The notes under the pieces: generated by a model
What the model was told of the DNA's origin: nothing
Databases searched by the model: none
What the model saw: only the letters and a program-made list of their open reading frames with translations
Origin: Promicromonospora iranensis
GTDB lineage: Bacteria; Actinomycetota; Actinomycetes; Actinomycetales; Cellulomonadaceae
Direction: 5' to 3'
NCBI RefSeq assembly: GCF_028994775.1
Contig: NZ_JAJQMN010000008.1
Location: forward strand, 124,001-188,000
DNA length: 64,000 bases
In this document: positions 9,404-17,338 of the stretch, piece after piece
Position numbering within the stretch: position 1 is the stretch's first letter
Layout of the letters: every line of letters begins with the position of its first letter
Translations under genes and position numbers: made by a program

Positions 9404-10315
9404 TCACGCCGCCAGAGCCGACAGTTCCGCGGCTAGGTTTGCTTGCGCGTTCGCCTGCCAGCGGGCGGCGCCGGGTGTGGTGCGGAACAGCGGGCCGCCG
9501 TCCAGGAGCGTGTGCAGCACCTGGGAACGGCCGGAGCGGAACAGGGGTTCGGGCACGTCGCAGTACTCGGCGCGGACCTGGCGTGTGTACCGCGTGTAGA
9601 CGGCGGGGTTCCCGCCGAGCACCGCCAGGTCGGCGTCGCTGACCAGGCCGCCGACGACGTCGTCGGGCGCGGGATCGTGGTCCGCCGTGACCATGACCAG
9701 GCGCACGATCTCGTTGACGTCCTCGCCCGCGACGCCGGACCCGGCCAGCGGCCCGAGGAGCTCCGCCACCAGCTCGGCCGACCGCTCCTCGTCCTGCTGC
9801 GCGACGCCGTCGTGCACCGCGTCGTGGAACCACAGGGCGAGGCGGGCGCGCCAGAGCGAGCGCTCGGAGACGTGCGCCTCGACCGCGATGGAGTCGAGCG
9901 CGTCCAGGGCGGCGGCCAGGTGCAGGGTCGTGTGGTAGACCCGGTGCGGCTCGCGCCAACGGTCCACCAGGTTCTCGCCGGCCTTGCGGGCTAGGCCCGG
10001 ATCGGCCCACAGACCGTCCCAGCGAGTCAGGAGGGCCGCTCGCTTGGCGCGGTTCCGCTCGGCTCCGGAGACCCGCAGGCCGGAGCCCGCCAGCCGCCGG
10101 GCCAGATCCCCGCCCTCGACGCCTACCGCGCCCGCCGCGACCAGCTCGTCGTACCGCTCCGCCGGGACGTCGTAGTGGTCGAGGTCGAACGCGCGGTCGT
10201 GCACGCCGGCGGCCCGGGCGAAGAGGCGGAGCTCCTGCAGCGACCCGTCGGAGACCAGGTGGGAGAACAGAGTCCCGTGCGCGGGCCAGGCCGGCGGGTC
10301 GATGAAGACGGTCAC
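9404..10315 (-). CDS. DUF4031 plus HD-like phosphohydrolase fusion
   Basis: A 303-residue two-domain protein. Residues 1-~85 match DUF4031 (VTVFIDPPAWPAHGTLFSHL, then AFDLDHYDVPAERYD), a small domain often joined to or beside HD proteins. Residues ~100-300 resemble the predicted metal-dependent HD-superfamily hydrolases: ENLVDRWREPHRVYHTTLHL supplies a His motif, LALWFHDAVHDG supplies the HD pair, and VMVTADHDP plus VSDADLAVLGG follow. Substrate is unknown, possibly a nucleotide. The GTG start at 10315 sits 7 nt after a TAGGCT -10 box; an upstream longer frame would run through the terminator at 10361 and is rejected. Confidence 0.8.
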   Translation of the reverse strand: MTVFIDPPAWPAHGTLFSHLVSDGSLQELRLFARAAGVHDRAFDLDHYDVPAERYDELVAAGAVGVEGGDLARRLAGSGLRVSGAERNRAKRAALLTRWDGLWADPGLARKAGENLVDRWREPHRVYHTTLHLAAALDALDSIAVEAHVSERSLWRARLALWFHDAVHDGVAQQDEERSAELVAELLGPLAGSGVAGEDVNEIVRLVMVTADHDPAPDDVVGGLVSDADLAVLGGNPAVYTRYTRQVRAEYCDVPEPLFRSGRSQVLHTLLDGGPLFRTTPGAARWQANAQANLAAELSALAA

Positions 10316-10322
10316 GAGGGCG

Positions 10323-10328
10323 AGCCTA
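10323..10328 (-). promoter_or_regulatory. -10 box of DUF4031-HD gene, leaderless
   Basis: TAGGCT (minus strand) with 7 nt to the GTG at 10315. Confidence 0.6.
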
Positions 10329-10360
10329 CGCGCGGTCCGACCAGTCGCCTCCCAACGACG

Positions 10361-10394
10361 GAACGGCCCCGCCGGAGAACCGGCGGGGCCGTTC
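10361..10394 (-). terminator. Terminator of GH30 gene
   Basis: A perfect 15-bp inverted repeat (10361-10375 with 10380-10394) and a 4-nt loop AGAA, 40 bp downstream of the GH30 stop and upstream of the next promoter. Confidence 0.85.
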
Positions 10395-10433
10395 ACCACG
10401 AGCCCGGCGCGAGCTCATGGGGATCGGGTCAGG

Positions 10434-13400
10434 TCACGGCTGGACGAGCCGCCACGGGCTGTGCCGGCTCCCGGGCTCCTCGCCGCGGGTGACCCGCGTC
10501 GCCCGGTACCGGTCGCCTTCGTGCACCACGACGTCGCCGCGCGCGAAGATCCGCGACACCGTCCAGACCGCCGTGCCGTCACCGGACCGGATGATCTCCT
10601 GCCAGGGGCCGCGCACTGACGTGCCCGGCTCCTTCTGGGTGGACCGGACCGCACGGTAGAAGGCGTCCTCGTGGAACACCTCGTCACCGGCGCGGTACCG
10701 CACCGACCCGTCCCAGACCGGCGCGGGCTCGCCCGGCACCTTCGCCAGCACCTCGATCTCACTGACGATCATGTGCGTGTTGTCCCGGGCGGTCATGACC
10801 ACCCGGACGGCGTCGGCGCGCACCCCGGCGGGCAGGTCGACCACGGGCGCAGCGCCGTCGGAGGTCACCGGAACGGACTCCCCGACGGACTGCCACTCGC
10901 CGCCGACTCGGGCCTCGAGCGCCACGGCGCTCGCCCAGCTCAGGTGCGATCCGTCCCGGAAGAAGCGGGTGACGACGCGGGTGACGTCGCGTTCCGCGGG
11001 CAGGGTCACGGTCAGCGTGTCCTGCGTGTTCTTGGCGTCGGAGCGCCAGTTGGACCAGCCCTTGTCGCTCAGGTCGCCGTTGATCACTCGCTCGGCCGGA
11101 TAGCCGGGCTCGGTGTAGGTGGCTGACGCCGTGGTGCCGTCCGCAAGAGCCACGTTCGCCTCGCCCGGCTCGGTGACCAGCACCCGAACCGTCGCGGGCA
11201 GTGTCGTGCCGTCCCCGGCGTCGGCGGCCCCGGTCAGCTCGACCACGCCGATCTCGTCGAAGGCGCCGTCGGGAGCCTCGTCCCACGTGACCGGACGCTC
11301 CACCTTCGCACCGCCGGCCGCGACAGCGGTGACCACAGCCGGCAGCACCGCCGAGCCACCCACGTATGCCTCACCCCGGGCGGGCAGGGTCCGGTCCAGG
11401 GTGTCGACGACGACGGTCGCGATGGCCTCGACCGTGCCACCGGCCGGAACCGCCACGGTGCCGGTGACCTCGACGACCCCGGCCCGCGCCCACGTATCGT
11501 CGCCGGGCAGGTCCCAGGTCACGGGCAGTGCGCCGCGCGGCCCGGCCGGGTAGACCGGCGTGACGGTCTGCGGCAGCTCGGGCGTGGTGCCCGGGACGGT
11601 GAACACATCGACCGGTTCGGTGCCCAGCACGGTCTCGTCGACGATCGCCCAGCGCTGGTTCGCGTTGGAGTTGGCCAGATACGTGCCGACGGGCGAGCCG
11701 TCGGCCCTCGCCTCGCCGCCGACCTCGAGCAGGGTGCGCGATACCGCGTTGACCAGCGTGTACGTGTCGTCCCCCGTGGTGGACAGCACCCAGCGGGCGG
11801 CGTCGGGTGTCTCGGCGGGGTCGGCCGGGGCGTCGGCGAGCACCGCGGACGTGTCCGCGCTGACCGCGAGCTGCTCACCGGTGCCGACGTTCGTCACCGC
11901 GTAGCGCGTGCGGTGCGTGCCGGAGCCCTCGGGCGCGCCGAGGTCGGTGAGCGTCCACAGCTGCTCAGGGGCGGCGGGGTCATCGGTGGAGATCTGCACG
12001 CCGCCGTCGCCGTCGGGGGCCAGCGAGAGGCCGGACTGGACGCCGTCGATCCGGAACACGTGGCTGTCCTGCGCCAGCGGGGCGTCGTCCGCGACACCGG
12101 ACACGCCGTCCACGAGGAACGTCGTGACCGACTCCGCCGGCACGGTGAGCGTCGCGGCGGTGTCCTGCACCGCAACGGGCTCACCCTCGACGAGGTACCC
12201 GTCGACGCTGGTCACGACCGGGGTGACCGTCGCGCCAGGGGCGACGGCGCCGAAATCGGAGAGGTCGAGGGTGACGTCGCGGTCCGCTGTGGTGTCGTTG
12301 ACGTGCACGACGGTCGCGGCGTCACCGGAGGCGGACACGGCCGCGGTGCTGTCGGTGTCGTCCACGCCGATCAGCCGGTCACCCGGCGTGATGTAGTGCG
12401 TGAAGTTCTGGGTGACCCAGTACTTGGTGTTCGTGTAGATGGGGCAGGTCTCCAGCGTGTCCTCAGCGGTGCACGAGAACGGGATCTGGATCTCGCCCCA
12501 GTTGCCGCCCTCGGGGCTCTCGCCACCGGGCGCCATGTTGTCGTAGTCCTCGACGGGCTGCCAGAACACCCACGCGGACGGTTCGAGCTCGCGCAGGTCG
12601 TCCACGATCTGGTGCGCGCTGCCCAGGCCGGACTCCATCGACTCGAAGTTCTGCCCGGTGGTGGACCAGGAGCCGCCGACCTCGCTCATCCACAGGGGCT
12701 TGTCCTCGCCCTTGGCGATGTCGCGCACGGTGGTGCGCTGCCCGGTGCCGTAGGTGTGCACGTTGAGCTGGGAGACCTGGTCACGCACCGCGTCGGGGTA
12801 CGTGTTCCAGTTCCGCGCGAACGTGCCCGGGTTCGTCTCGTCCATCGCAGAGATCGCGGCGTCCGTCGTCGAGCCGCCGATGGCGTCGGCGAGGGCCGGG
12901 ATCACCCGCTGCTGCAGGTCCGGACCCATGTGGGCGCCCTCCTGGCGGCCGCCCGTCGGGTTGCCGTCGGCGCCGAGCTGGGTGCCCCAGTAGTTCGTGT
13001 TCGGCTCGTTGAACGGGTCGATCGTGTCGACGTCGATGCCGTGCGCGTCCTCGAGCCGCTCGGTCGCGCCGACGACGTAGGCGGCGAAGTCCTCGATGCT
13101 CTCGGGCCTGAGCTGGTCGGCGTTCGCGTCGAACCCGCCGGAGACGTACCCGCTGACGGTCTGGAACCAGGGCGGGGAGTTGCTGAAGGTCTCCCAGTGG
13201 GTGATGTCGTCCTTGATGCGGTCCACCCACCAGCGCTGCGTGGCGTCGGCGTCCGGGTTCCAGTGCTCGGGGTTCTCCGGGTCCCACCAGTCGTCGTCCT
13301 CGCGGGTGGTGCCCTCGGGCGCCTTCCACCATCCCTCGACGTCGGCGCCCGCGCGCAGGTAGTCGGGCACGTCGGGGGCGTTGCCGCCGCCGATGTTGTA

Positions 13401-13724
13401 CCGGGCGATGTTGAGGTTCATCCCGTTCTCGCCGAACAGCATGTCGGCGAGCTCGTTCCTGACCTCGTCCGGATAGTCGCCGGTCGCGTTGGCGAACCAT
13501 ACGAGGCTCGTTCCCCAGCCCTCGAACGGCTCACCCGCGTACGACGGGTCCGGGCGCACGGTCACTCCCGGTGCGGCGGCGACCGACGCGGCGGCGACCG
13601 GGCCGGTGTCGGGCTGGGCGGTCGTGGCGGCGGTCGCCGGGGGCATGCCGGCCGCCAGCAGCGCGCTCGCCGTCAGGACGACGCCTGCACGCCGCCGTCC
13701 TGCGTTCCTTCTGATCGAGCTCAT
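10434..13724 (-). CDS. Secreted modular GH30 glycoside hydrolase
   Basis: A 1096-residue extracellular enzyme with signal peptide (about 1-33), a GH30 catalytic barrel (about 50-430), then carbohydrate-binding and Ig-like modules. The predicted acid/base is Glu240 in DPFNEPNTNYWG and the nucleophile Glu348 in LWMSEVGGSWS. The barrel resembles endo-beta-1,6-galactanase-type members more than xylanases by eye, so a plant or fungal galactan is a plausible target. After a beta-sandwich follow a ricin-like lectin region (NQRWAIVD), two Ig-like repeats each with PVTWD, a discoidin-like module (GYPAERVINGDLSDKGWSNW) and two C-terminal short chitin-binding-like repeats (RYRAGDEVFHEDAFYRAV and IFARGDVVVHEGDRYRA). 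The ATG at 13724 has a GAGGAGG site. Twin operators at 13776-13823 suggest sugar-responsive repression. Confidence 0.88.
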   Translation of the reverse strand: MSSIRRNAGRRRAGVVLTASALLAAGMPPATAATTAQPDTGPVAAASVAAAPGVTVRPDPSYAGEPFEGWGTSLVWFANATGDYPDEVRNELADMLFGENGMNLNIARYNIGGGNAPDVPDYLRAGADVEGWWKAPEGTTREDDDWWDPENPEHWNPDADATQRWWVDRIKDDITHWETFSNSPPWFQTVSGYVSGGFDANADQLRPESIEDFAAYVVGATERLEDAHGIDVDTIDPFNEPNTNYWGTQLGADGNPTGGRQEGAHMGPDLQQRVIPALADAIGGSTTDAAISAMDETNPGTFARNWNTYPDAVRDQVSQLNVHTYGTGQRTTVRDIAKGEDKPLWMSEVGGSWSTTGQNFESMESGLGSAHQIVDDLRELEPSAWVFWQPVEDYDNMAPGGESPEGGNWGEIQIPFSCTAEDTLETCPIYTNTKYWVTQNFTHYITPGDRLIGVDDTDSTAAVSASGDAATVVHVNDTTADRDVTLDLSDFGAVAPGATVTPVVTSVDGYLVEGEPVAVQDTAATLTVPAESVTTFLVDGVSGVADDAPLAQDSHVFRIDGVQSGLSLAPDGDGGVQISTDDPAAPEQLWTLTDLGAPEGSGTHRTRYAVTNVGTGEQLAVSADTSAVLADAPADPAETPDAARWVLSTTGDDTYTLVNAVSRTLLEVGGEARADGSPVGTYLANSNANQRWAIVDETVLGTEPVDVFTVPGTTPELPQTVTPVYPAGPRGALPVTWDLPGDDTWARAGVVEVTGTVAVPAGGTVEAIATVVVDTLDRTLPARGEAYVGGSAVLPAVVTAVAAGGAKVERPVTWDEAPDGAFDEIGVVELTGAADAGDGTTLPATVRVLVTEPGEANVALADGTTASATYTEPGYPAERVINGDLSDKGWSNWRSDAKNTQDTLTVTLPAERDVTRVVTRFFRDGSHLSWASAVALEARVGGEWQSVGESVPVTSDGAAPVVDLPAGVRADAVRVVMTARDNTHMIVSEIEVLAKVPGEPAPVWDGSVRYRAGDEVFHEDAFYRAVRSTQKEPGTSVRGPWQEIIRSGDGTAVWTVSRIFARGDVVVHEGDRYRATRVTRGEEPGSRHSPWRLVQP

Positions 13725-13775
13725 CGTTGAGCCCTCCTCTCGCGTCGGTGCGACGGTCGGCAACGTGCCGCCCGG

Positions 13776-13823
13776 ATGTTGACGTAAACAACCACGCGTG
13801 CGCGCCGTTGTTCACGTCAACAT
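13776..13823. promoter_or_regulatory. Twin LacI-type operators upstream of GH30
   Basis: Two TGTT-N-ACGT-N-AACA palindromes, at 13777-13790 and 13809-13822, are centred 32 bp apart, about three helical turns. The two 17-bp arms are also mutual inverted repeats with one mismatch. A central CG in a 14-bp palindrome is typical of LacI/GalR-family operators. No regulator gene is adjacent. Confidence 0.65.
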
Positions 13824-13897
13824 GGATCTAGGTGATCTTCCTCGGCGATGCCGTGGACGTCAAGCCTCCGCCGTCGTCCTCTGGCGACCCGGAGGGC

Positions 13898-15115
13898 TCA
13901 GCCCTCGACGAGCGCCATCGCCTGGCGCGCGATCGCCAGCTCCTCGTCGGTCGGGACGACCATGACGAGAGGCGCCTCCGCCCCGTGCCCGGCCGAGATC
14001 ACGCGCGCCTCGTCCGACCGGGCCTCGTTGGCCGCCGGGTCGATCGTCAGGCCGAGGAACTTCAGTCCCCGCACCACTCCCGAACGGATGCGGTGGTCGT
14101 TCTCACCGACACCGGCGGTGAAGGTCAGCACGTCGATGCCGCCGAGCACCGCCGCGTACGCGCCCACGTACTTGCGCAGCCGGTGCAGGTACACGTCCAG
14201 GGCGAGGCGCGCGTCCGGGTCGCCGCTCGCGACGAGCTTCTGCAGCTCGCGCATGTCGCCCACCCCGGACATGCCCAGCAGCCCGGAGCGCTTGTTGAGC
14301 AGGGTGTCGACCTCGTCGCCGGACATCCCGCCGCGCACCAGGTGGAAGACGATGCCCGGGTCCAGGTCACCGGAACGGGTACCCATGACGAGGCCCTCGA
14401 GCGGCGTCAGGCCCATCGAGGTGTCGACCGGCTCGCCGCCCAGCACGGCCGACGCCGACGCGCCGTTGCCCAGGTGCAGCACGACCTGGCGCAGCGTCTC
14501 GGGGCCGCGCCCCTCGGCCGCCAGCTTCTCGACGACGACGGGGTGCCCGGCCACCGCCGACGACACGAACTGGTGCGACGTGCCGTGGAACCCGTAGCGG
14601 CGCACGCCGTGCTCGGCGGCGACCTTGCGGTCCAGCGCGTACGTCGAGGCCGCCTGCGGGAGCGTCGTGAAGAAGGCAGTGTCGAACACGGCGACGTGCG
14701 GCACGTCCAGCAGCTCGCGGGCCACCTCGATGCCGGTCACGTTGGCCGGGTTGTGCAGCGGCGCCAGCGGGATCAGGTCGCGCACGCCGGCCGCGACGTC
14801 GTCGTCGATCAGGGTGGGGGCGCTGAACACCTCGCCGCCGTGCACCACCCGGTGCCCGACGGCGGCGATGCCCGCCTCGGCGAGGGACGGGCCCACCTCG
14901 TCGAACAGGCCGATGACGATCCGGAGCGCCTCACCGTGATCGGGCACCGGCAGGTCGCGGACCAGCTTCTCGCCCTTGGCCTCGTGCTTGACCGTTCCGG
15001 AAGCCTCGCCGATGCGCTCGACGATGCCAGCGGCGAGGGCCTCGCCGGAGGCGGGGTCGACGAGCTGGTACTTCAGCGAGGAGGACCCGGAGTTGAGGAC
15101 GAGGACGGTGCTCAT
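13898..15115 (-). CDS. ackA: Acetate kinase
   Basis: Converts acetyl phosphate and ADP to acetate and ATP. The 405-residue length is normal. The N-terminal phosphate-binding signature LVLNSGSSSLKYQL, the second signature FDTAFFTTLP, the HGTSHQFV motif and the glycine-rich LHLGNGASASAVLGG and TFTAGVGEND are present. The ATG overlaps the pta stop by 4 bp (ATGA), so the two are translationally coupled. It is the last gene of xfp-pta-ackA. Confidence 0.97.
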   Translation of the reverse strand: MSTVLVLNSGSSSLKYQLVDPASGEALAAGIVERIGEASGTVKHEAKGEKLVRDLPVPDHGEALRIVIGLFDEVGPSLAEAGIAAVGHRVVHGGEVFSAPTLIDDDVAAGVRDLIPLAPLHNPANVTGIEVARELLDVPHVAVFDTAFFTTLPQAASTYALDRKVAAEHGVRRYGFHGTSHQFVSSAVAGHPVVVEKLAAEGRGPETLRQVVLHLGNGASASAVLGGEPVDTSMGLTPLEGLVMGTRSGDLDPGIVFHLVRGGMSGDEVDTLLNKRSGLLGMSGVGDMRELQKLVASGDPDARLALDVYLHRLRKYVGAYAAVLGGIDVLTFTAGVGENDHRIRSGVVRGLKFLGLTIDPAANEARSDEARVISAGHGAEAPLVMVVPTDEELAIARQAMALVEG

Positions 15116-17289
15116 GCGGACTCCTTGGTCTCGACAGGCTCGACAGGCTCGACAGGCTCGACAGGCGCGACCGGCGGGGCGGCAGGCTCGTCCTCCGACG
15201 CGGTCTGGGCCTGGATCGCGGTGATCGCCACCGTGTTCACGATGTCCTGGACCAGCGCGCCGCGGGACAGGTCGTTCACCGGCTTGTTCAGGCCCTGCAG
15301 CACGGGCCCGACGGCGACGGCACCCGCCGACCGCTGCACCGCCTTGTACGTGTTGTTGCCCGTGTTCAGGTCGGGGAACACGAACACGGTGGCCCGCCCG
15401 GCGACGTCAGACTCGGGCAGCTTGGACGCCGCGACCGAGGCGTCGACGGCGGCGTCGTACTGGATGGGGCCCTCGACGTCGAGCTCGGGGGTGCGCTCGC
15501 GGACGAGCTCCGTCGCGGTGCGCACCTTGTCCACGTCGGCACCCGTGCCGGACGTGCCGGTGGAGTAGGAGAGCATCGCGATGCGCGGTTCCACGCCGAA
15601 CTGCCGGGCGGTGGCGGCCGAGGAGACCGCGATGTCGGAGAGCTCGTCCGACGTCGGATCGACGATGACGGCGCAGTCGCCGTAGACCAGCACCCGGTCC
15701 TCGAGGCACATGAAGAACACCGAGGACACGGCTGACGTGCCGGGCTTGGTCTTGATGATCTCGAACGACGGCCGGATGGTGTGGGCCGTCGAGTGGGCGG
15801 CTCCGGAGACCATGCCGTCGGCGAGACCGAGGTGCACCATCATCGTGCCGAAGTAGGAGACGTCGGTGACGATCTCCCGCGCCCGCTCGACGGTCATGCC
15901 CTTGTGGGCGCGCAGCCGGGTGTACTCCGCCGCGAACTTCTCCACGTACTCGGGGTCGTGCGGCGACAGCACGCGGGCGGCCTCGATGTCGAGCCCCAGC
16001 TCCGCGGCGCGGGCACGGACCGGCTCCTCGGACCCCAGGATCGTGAGGTCCGCGATGTGGCGGGCGAGCACCGTCGACGCGGCACGCAGGATGCGGTCGT
16101 CGGAGCCCTCGGGCAGCACGATGTGGCGGCGGTCGGCCCGCGCCCGCTCGATCAGCTGGTACCCGAACATGAGCGGTGTGACCACCTGGGGCCGCGGCAG
16201 GTCGAGCCGGGCGGCGAGCGCCGCCGAGTCCACGTTGCGCTCGAACAGCGCACGAGCCGTCTCGACCTTGCGCACGGACCCCTTGTCCACCCGGCCGCGC
16301 GTGGTGGCCGCCTGGCGGGCGGCGCGGTACGTCCCGAGCTCGGTGGTGATGATCGGCAGCCTGGGGCGCATCGCCTCGAGCAGCTCGGCGGGGCGGCCCT
16401 GGGGGTAGAACCCACCGTTGAGGATGATCCCGGCCAGCGACGGGAACGACGGCGTCATGTGGGTGGCGAGCAGGCCGATCAGGAGGTCGATGCGGTCGCC
16501 GGGGGTGATGACGACGGCGCCGTCGGTCAGCCGTTCGAGCAGGTGCTCGAAGCTCATGGCACCGACCTGGAGCTCCAGCGCCTCACGACCGAGCAGCTCC
16601 GGGTCGCCGAGCACGAGCGTGCCGTCCACGGCCTCCAGGAGCTGGCCCACCGTCGGGGCCTGCAGGAACGGCTCCTCCGGGATGGTCCACACGGGCAGGT
16701 CGGGCTGGGCCTGCGCCAGCAGGGTCCGCACCTCCAGGGCGCTGTGCGTCTCCGCACGGTTGACGACCAGCCCGATCGCCTGGGCGTGGTGCGCCGCCAG
16801 CTCGGCGAGGCTCACGTCGGCCAGGGCACGGACGCTCTCGGGGGTGCGCTCGCGGCCCGAGACCACGAGCAGCACGGGCGCACCGAGGTTCGCCGCGATG
16901 CGCGCGTTGAACGAGAGCTCGGTGGGCCCGGCGACGTCGGTGTAGTCCGTGCCGAGCACCACCACCGAGTCGCACCGCGCGGCCAGGTCGTGGAACCGGG
17001 ACACGATGCGGCTCAGCGCGGCGTCCGGGTCGGCGTGCACGTCGGCGTAGGTCACTCCGACGGCTTCGTCGTACCCGACGTCGACGCCGTCGTGCTCCAG
17101 GAGGAGCTCCAGGACGTGGTCGCGCCGGCCGCTCGTGTCCTCGGCCTCGGTGGCGCGCGACACGGGCCGGAAGACCCCGACCCGCTGGCCCTGGCGGACC
17201 AGCAGGTCGAGGACGCCCAGGGCGACCGTCGACTTCCCGCTCTCGCCCTCGGGGGATGCAATGACGATGCTGCGGGTTGCGCCGGTCAC
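15112..17289 (-). CDS. pta: Phosphate acetyltransferase, long form with P-loop domain
   Basis: Interconverts acetyl-CoA and acetyl phosphate. The 725-residue form has an N-terminal dethiobiotin-synthetase-like P-loop domain (IASPEGESGKST near residue 8), a DRTGG-type regulatory middle (HMTPSFPSLAGIILNGG), and the catalytic PTA domain from about residue 390 (RRHIVLPEGSDDRILRAA ... GMVSGAAHSTAHTIRPSFEI ... VFPDLNTGNNTYKAVQRSAG). The GTG at 17289 is preferred for its GGAG six nt upstream; a GTG six codons earlier is possible. The last residues (PVEPVEPVEPVETK) are encoded by a 9-bp tandem repeat beyond the normal domain end. It follows xfp by 49 nt. Confidence 0.93.
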   Translation of the reverse strand: MTGATRSIVIASPEGESGKSTVALGVLDLLVRQGQRVGVFRPVSRATEAEDTSGRRDHVLELLLEHDGVDVGYDEAVGVTYADVHADPDAALSRIVSRFHDLAARCDSVVVLGTDYTDVAGPTELSFNARIAANLGAPVLLVVSGRERTPESVRALADVSLAELAAHHAQAIGLVVNRAETHSALEVRTLLAQAQPDLPVWTIPEEPFLQAPTVGQLLEAVDGTLVLGDPELLGREALELQVGAMSFEHLLERLTDGAVVITPGDRIDLLIGLLATHMTPSFPSLAGIILNGGFYPQGRPAELLEAMRPRLPIITTELGTYRAARQAATTRGRVDKGSVRKVETARALFERNVDSAALAARLDLPRPQVVTPLMFGYQLIERARADRRHIVLPEGSDDRILRAASTVLARHIADLTILGSEEPVRARAAELGLDIEAARVLSPHDPEYVEKFAAEYTRLRAHKGMTVERAREIVTDVSYFGTMMVHLGLADGMVSGAAHSTAHTIRPSFEIIKTKPGTSAVSSVFFMCLEDRVLVYGDCAVIVDPTSDELSDIAVSSAATARQFGVEPRIAMLSYSTGTSGTGADVDKVRTATELVRERTPELDVEGPIQYDAAVDASVAASKLPESDVAGRATVFVFPDLNTGNNTYKAVQRSAGAVAVGPVLQGLNKPVNDLSRGALVQDIVNTVAITAIQAQTASEDEPAAPPVAPVEPVEPVEPVETKESA
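15131..15166. repeat. 9-bp tandem repeat in pta 3' end
   Basis: Four exact copies of TCGACAGGC, encoding the Val-Glu-Pro repeats of the Pta tail. Copy-number change would alter the tail by whole triplets without a frameshift. Confidence 0.9.
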
Positions 17290-17338
17290 ATGCTGCTCCG
17301 TGTTCACTGTGCCAGATCTCGCATGGCGATATTTGCTG

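Noticed and set aside
10350-10399. Longer N-terminus for the DUF4031-HD protein
   Set aside because: It would translate through the perfect hairpin at 10361-10394 and ignore the -10 box at 10323-10328.
15131-15166. Short repeats considered as a CRISPR-like array
   Set aside because: Units are 9 bp, directly abutting, with no spacers and in frame within pta.
13832-15568. Long open frame on the plus strand opposite ackA and pta
   Set aside because: Its product is Arg/Gly/His/Val-rich without any domain, as expected for the antisense of GC-rich genes; ackA and pta on the other strand are unambiguous.
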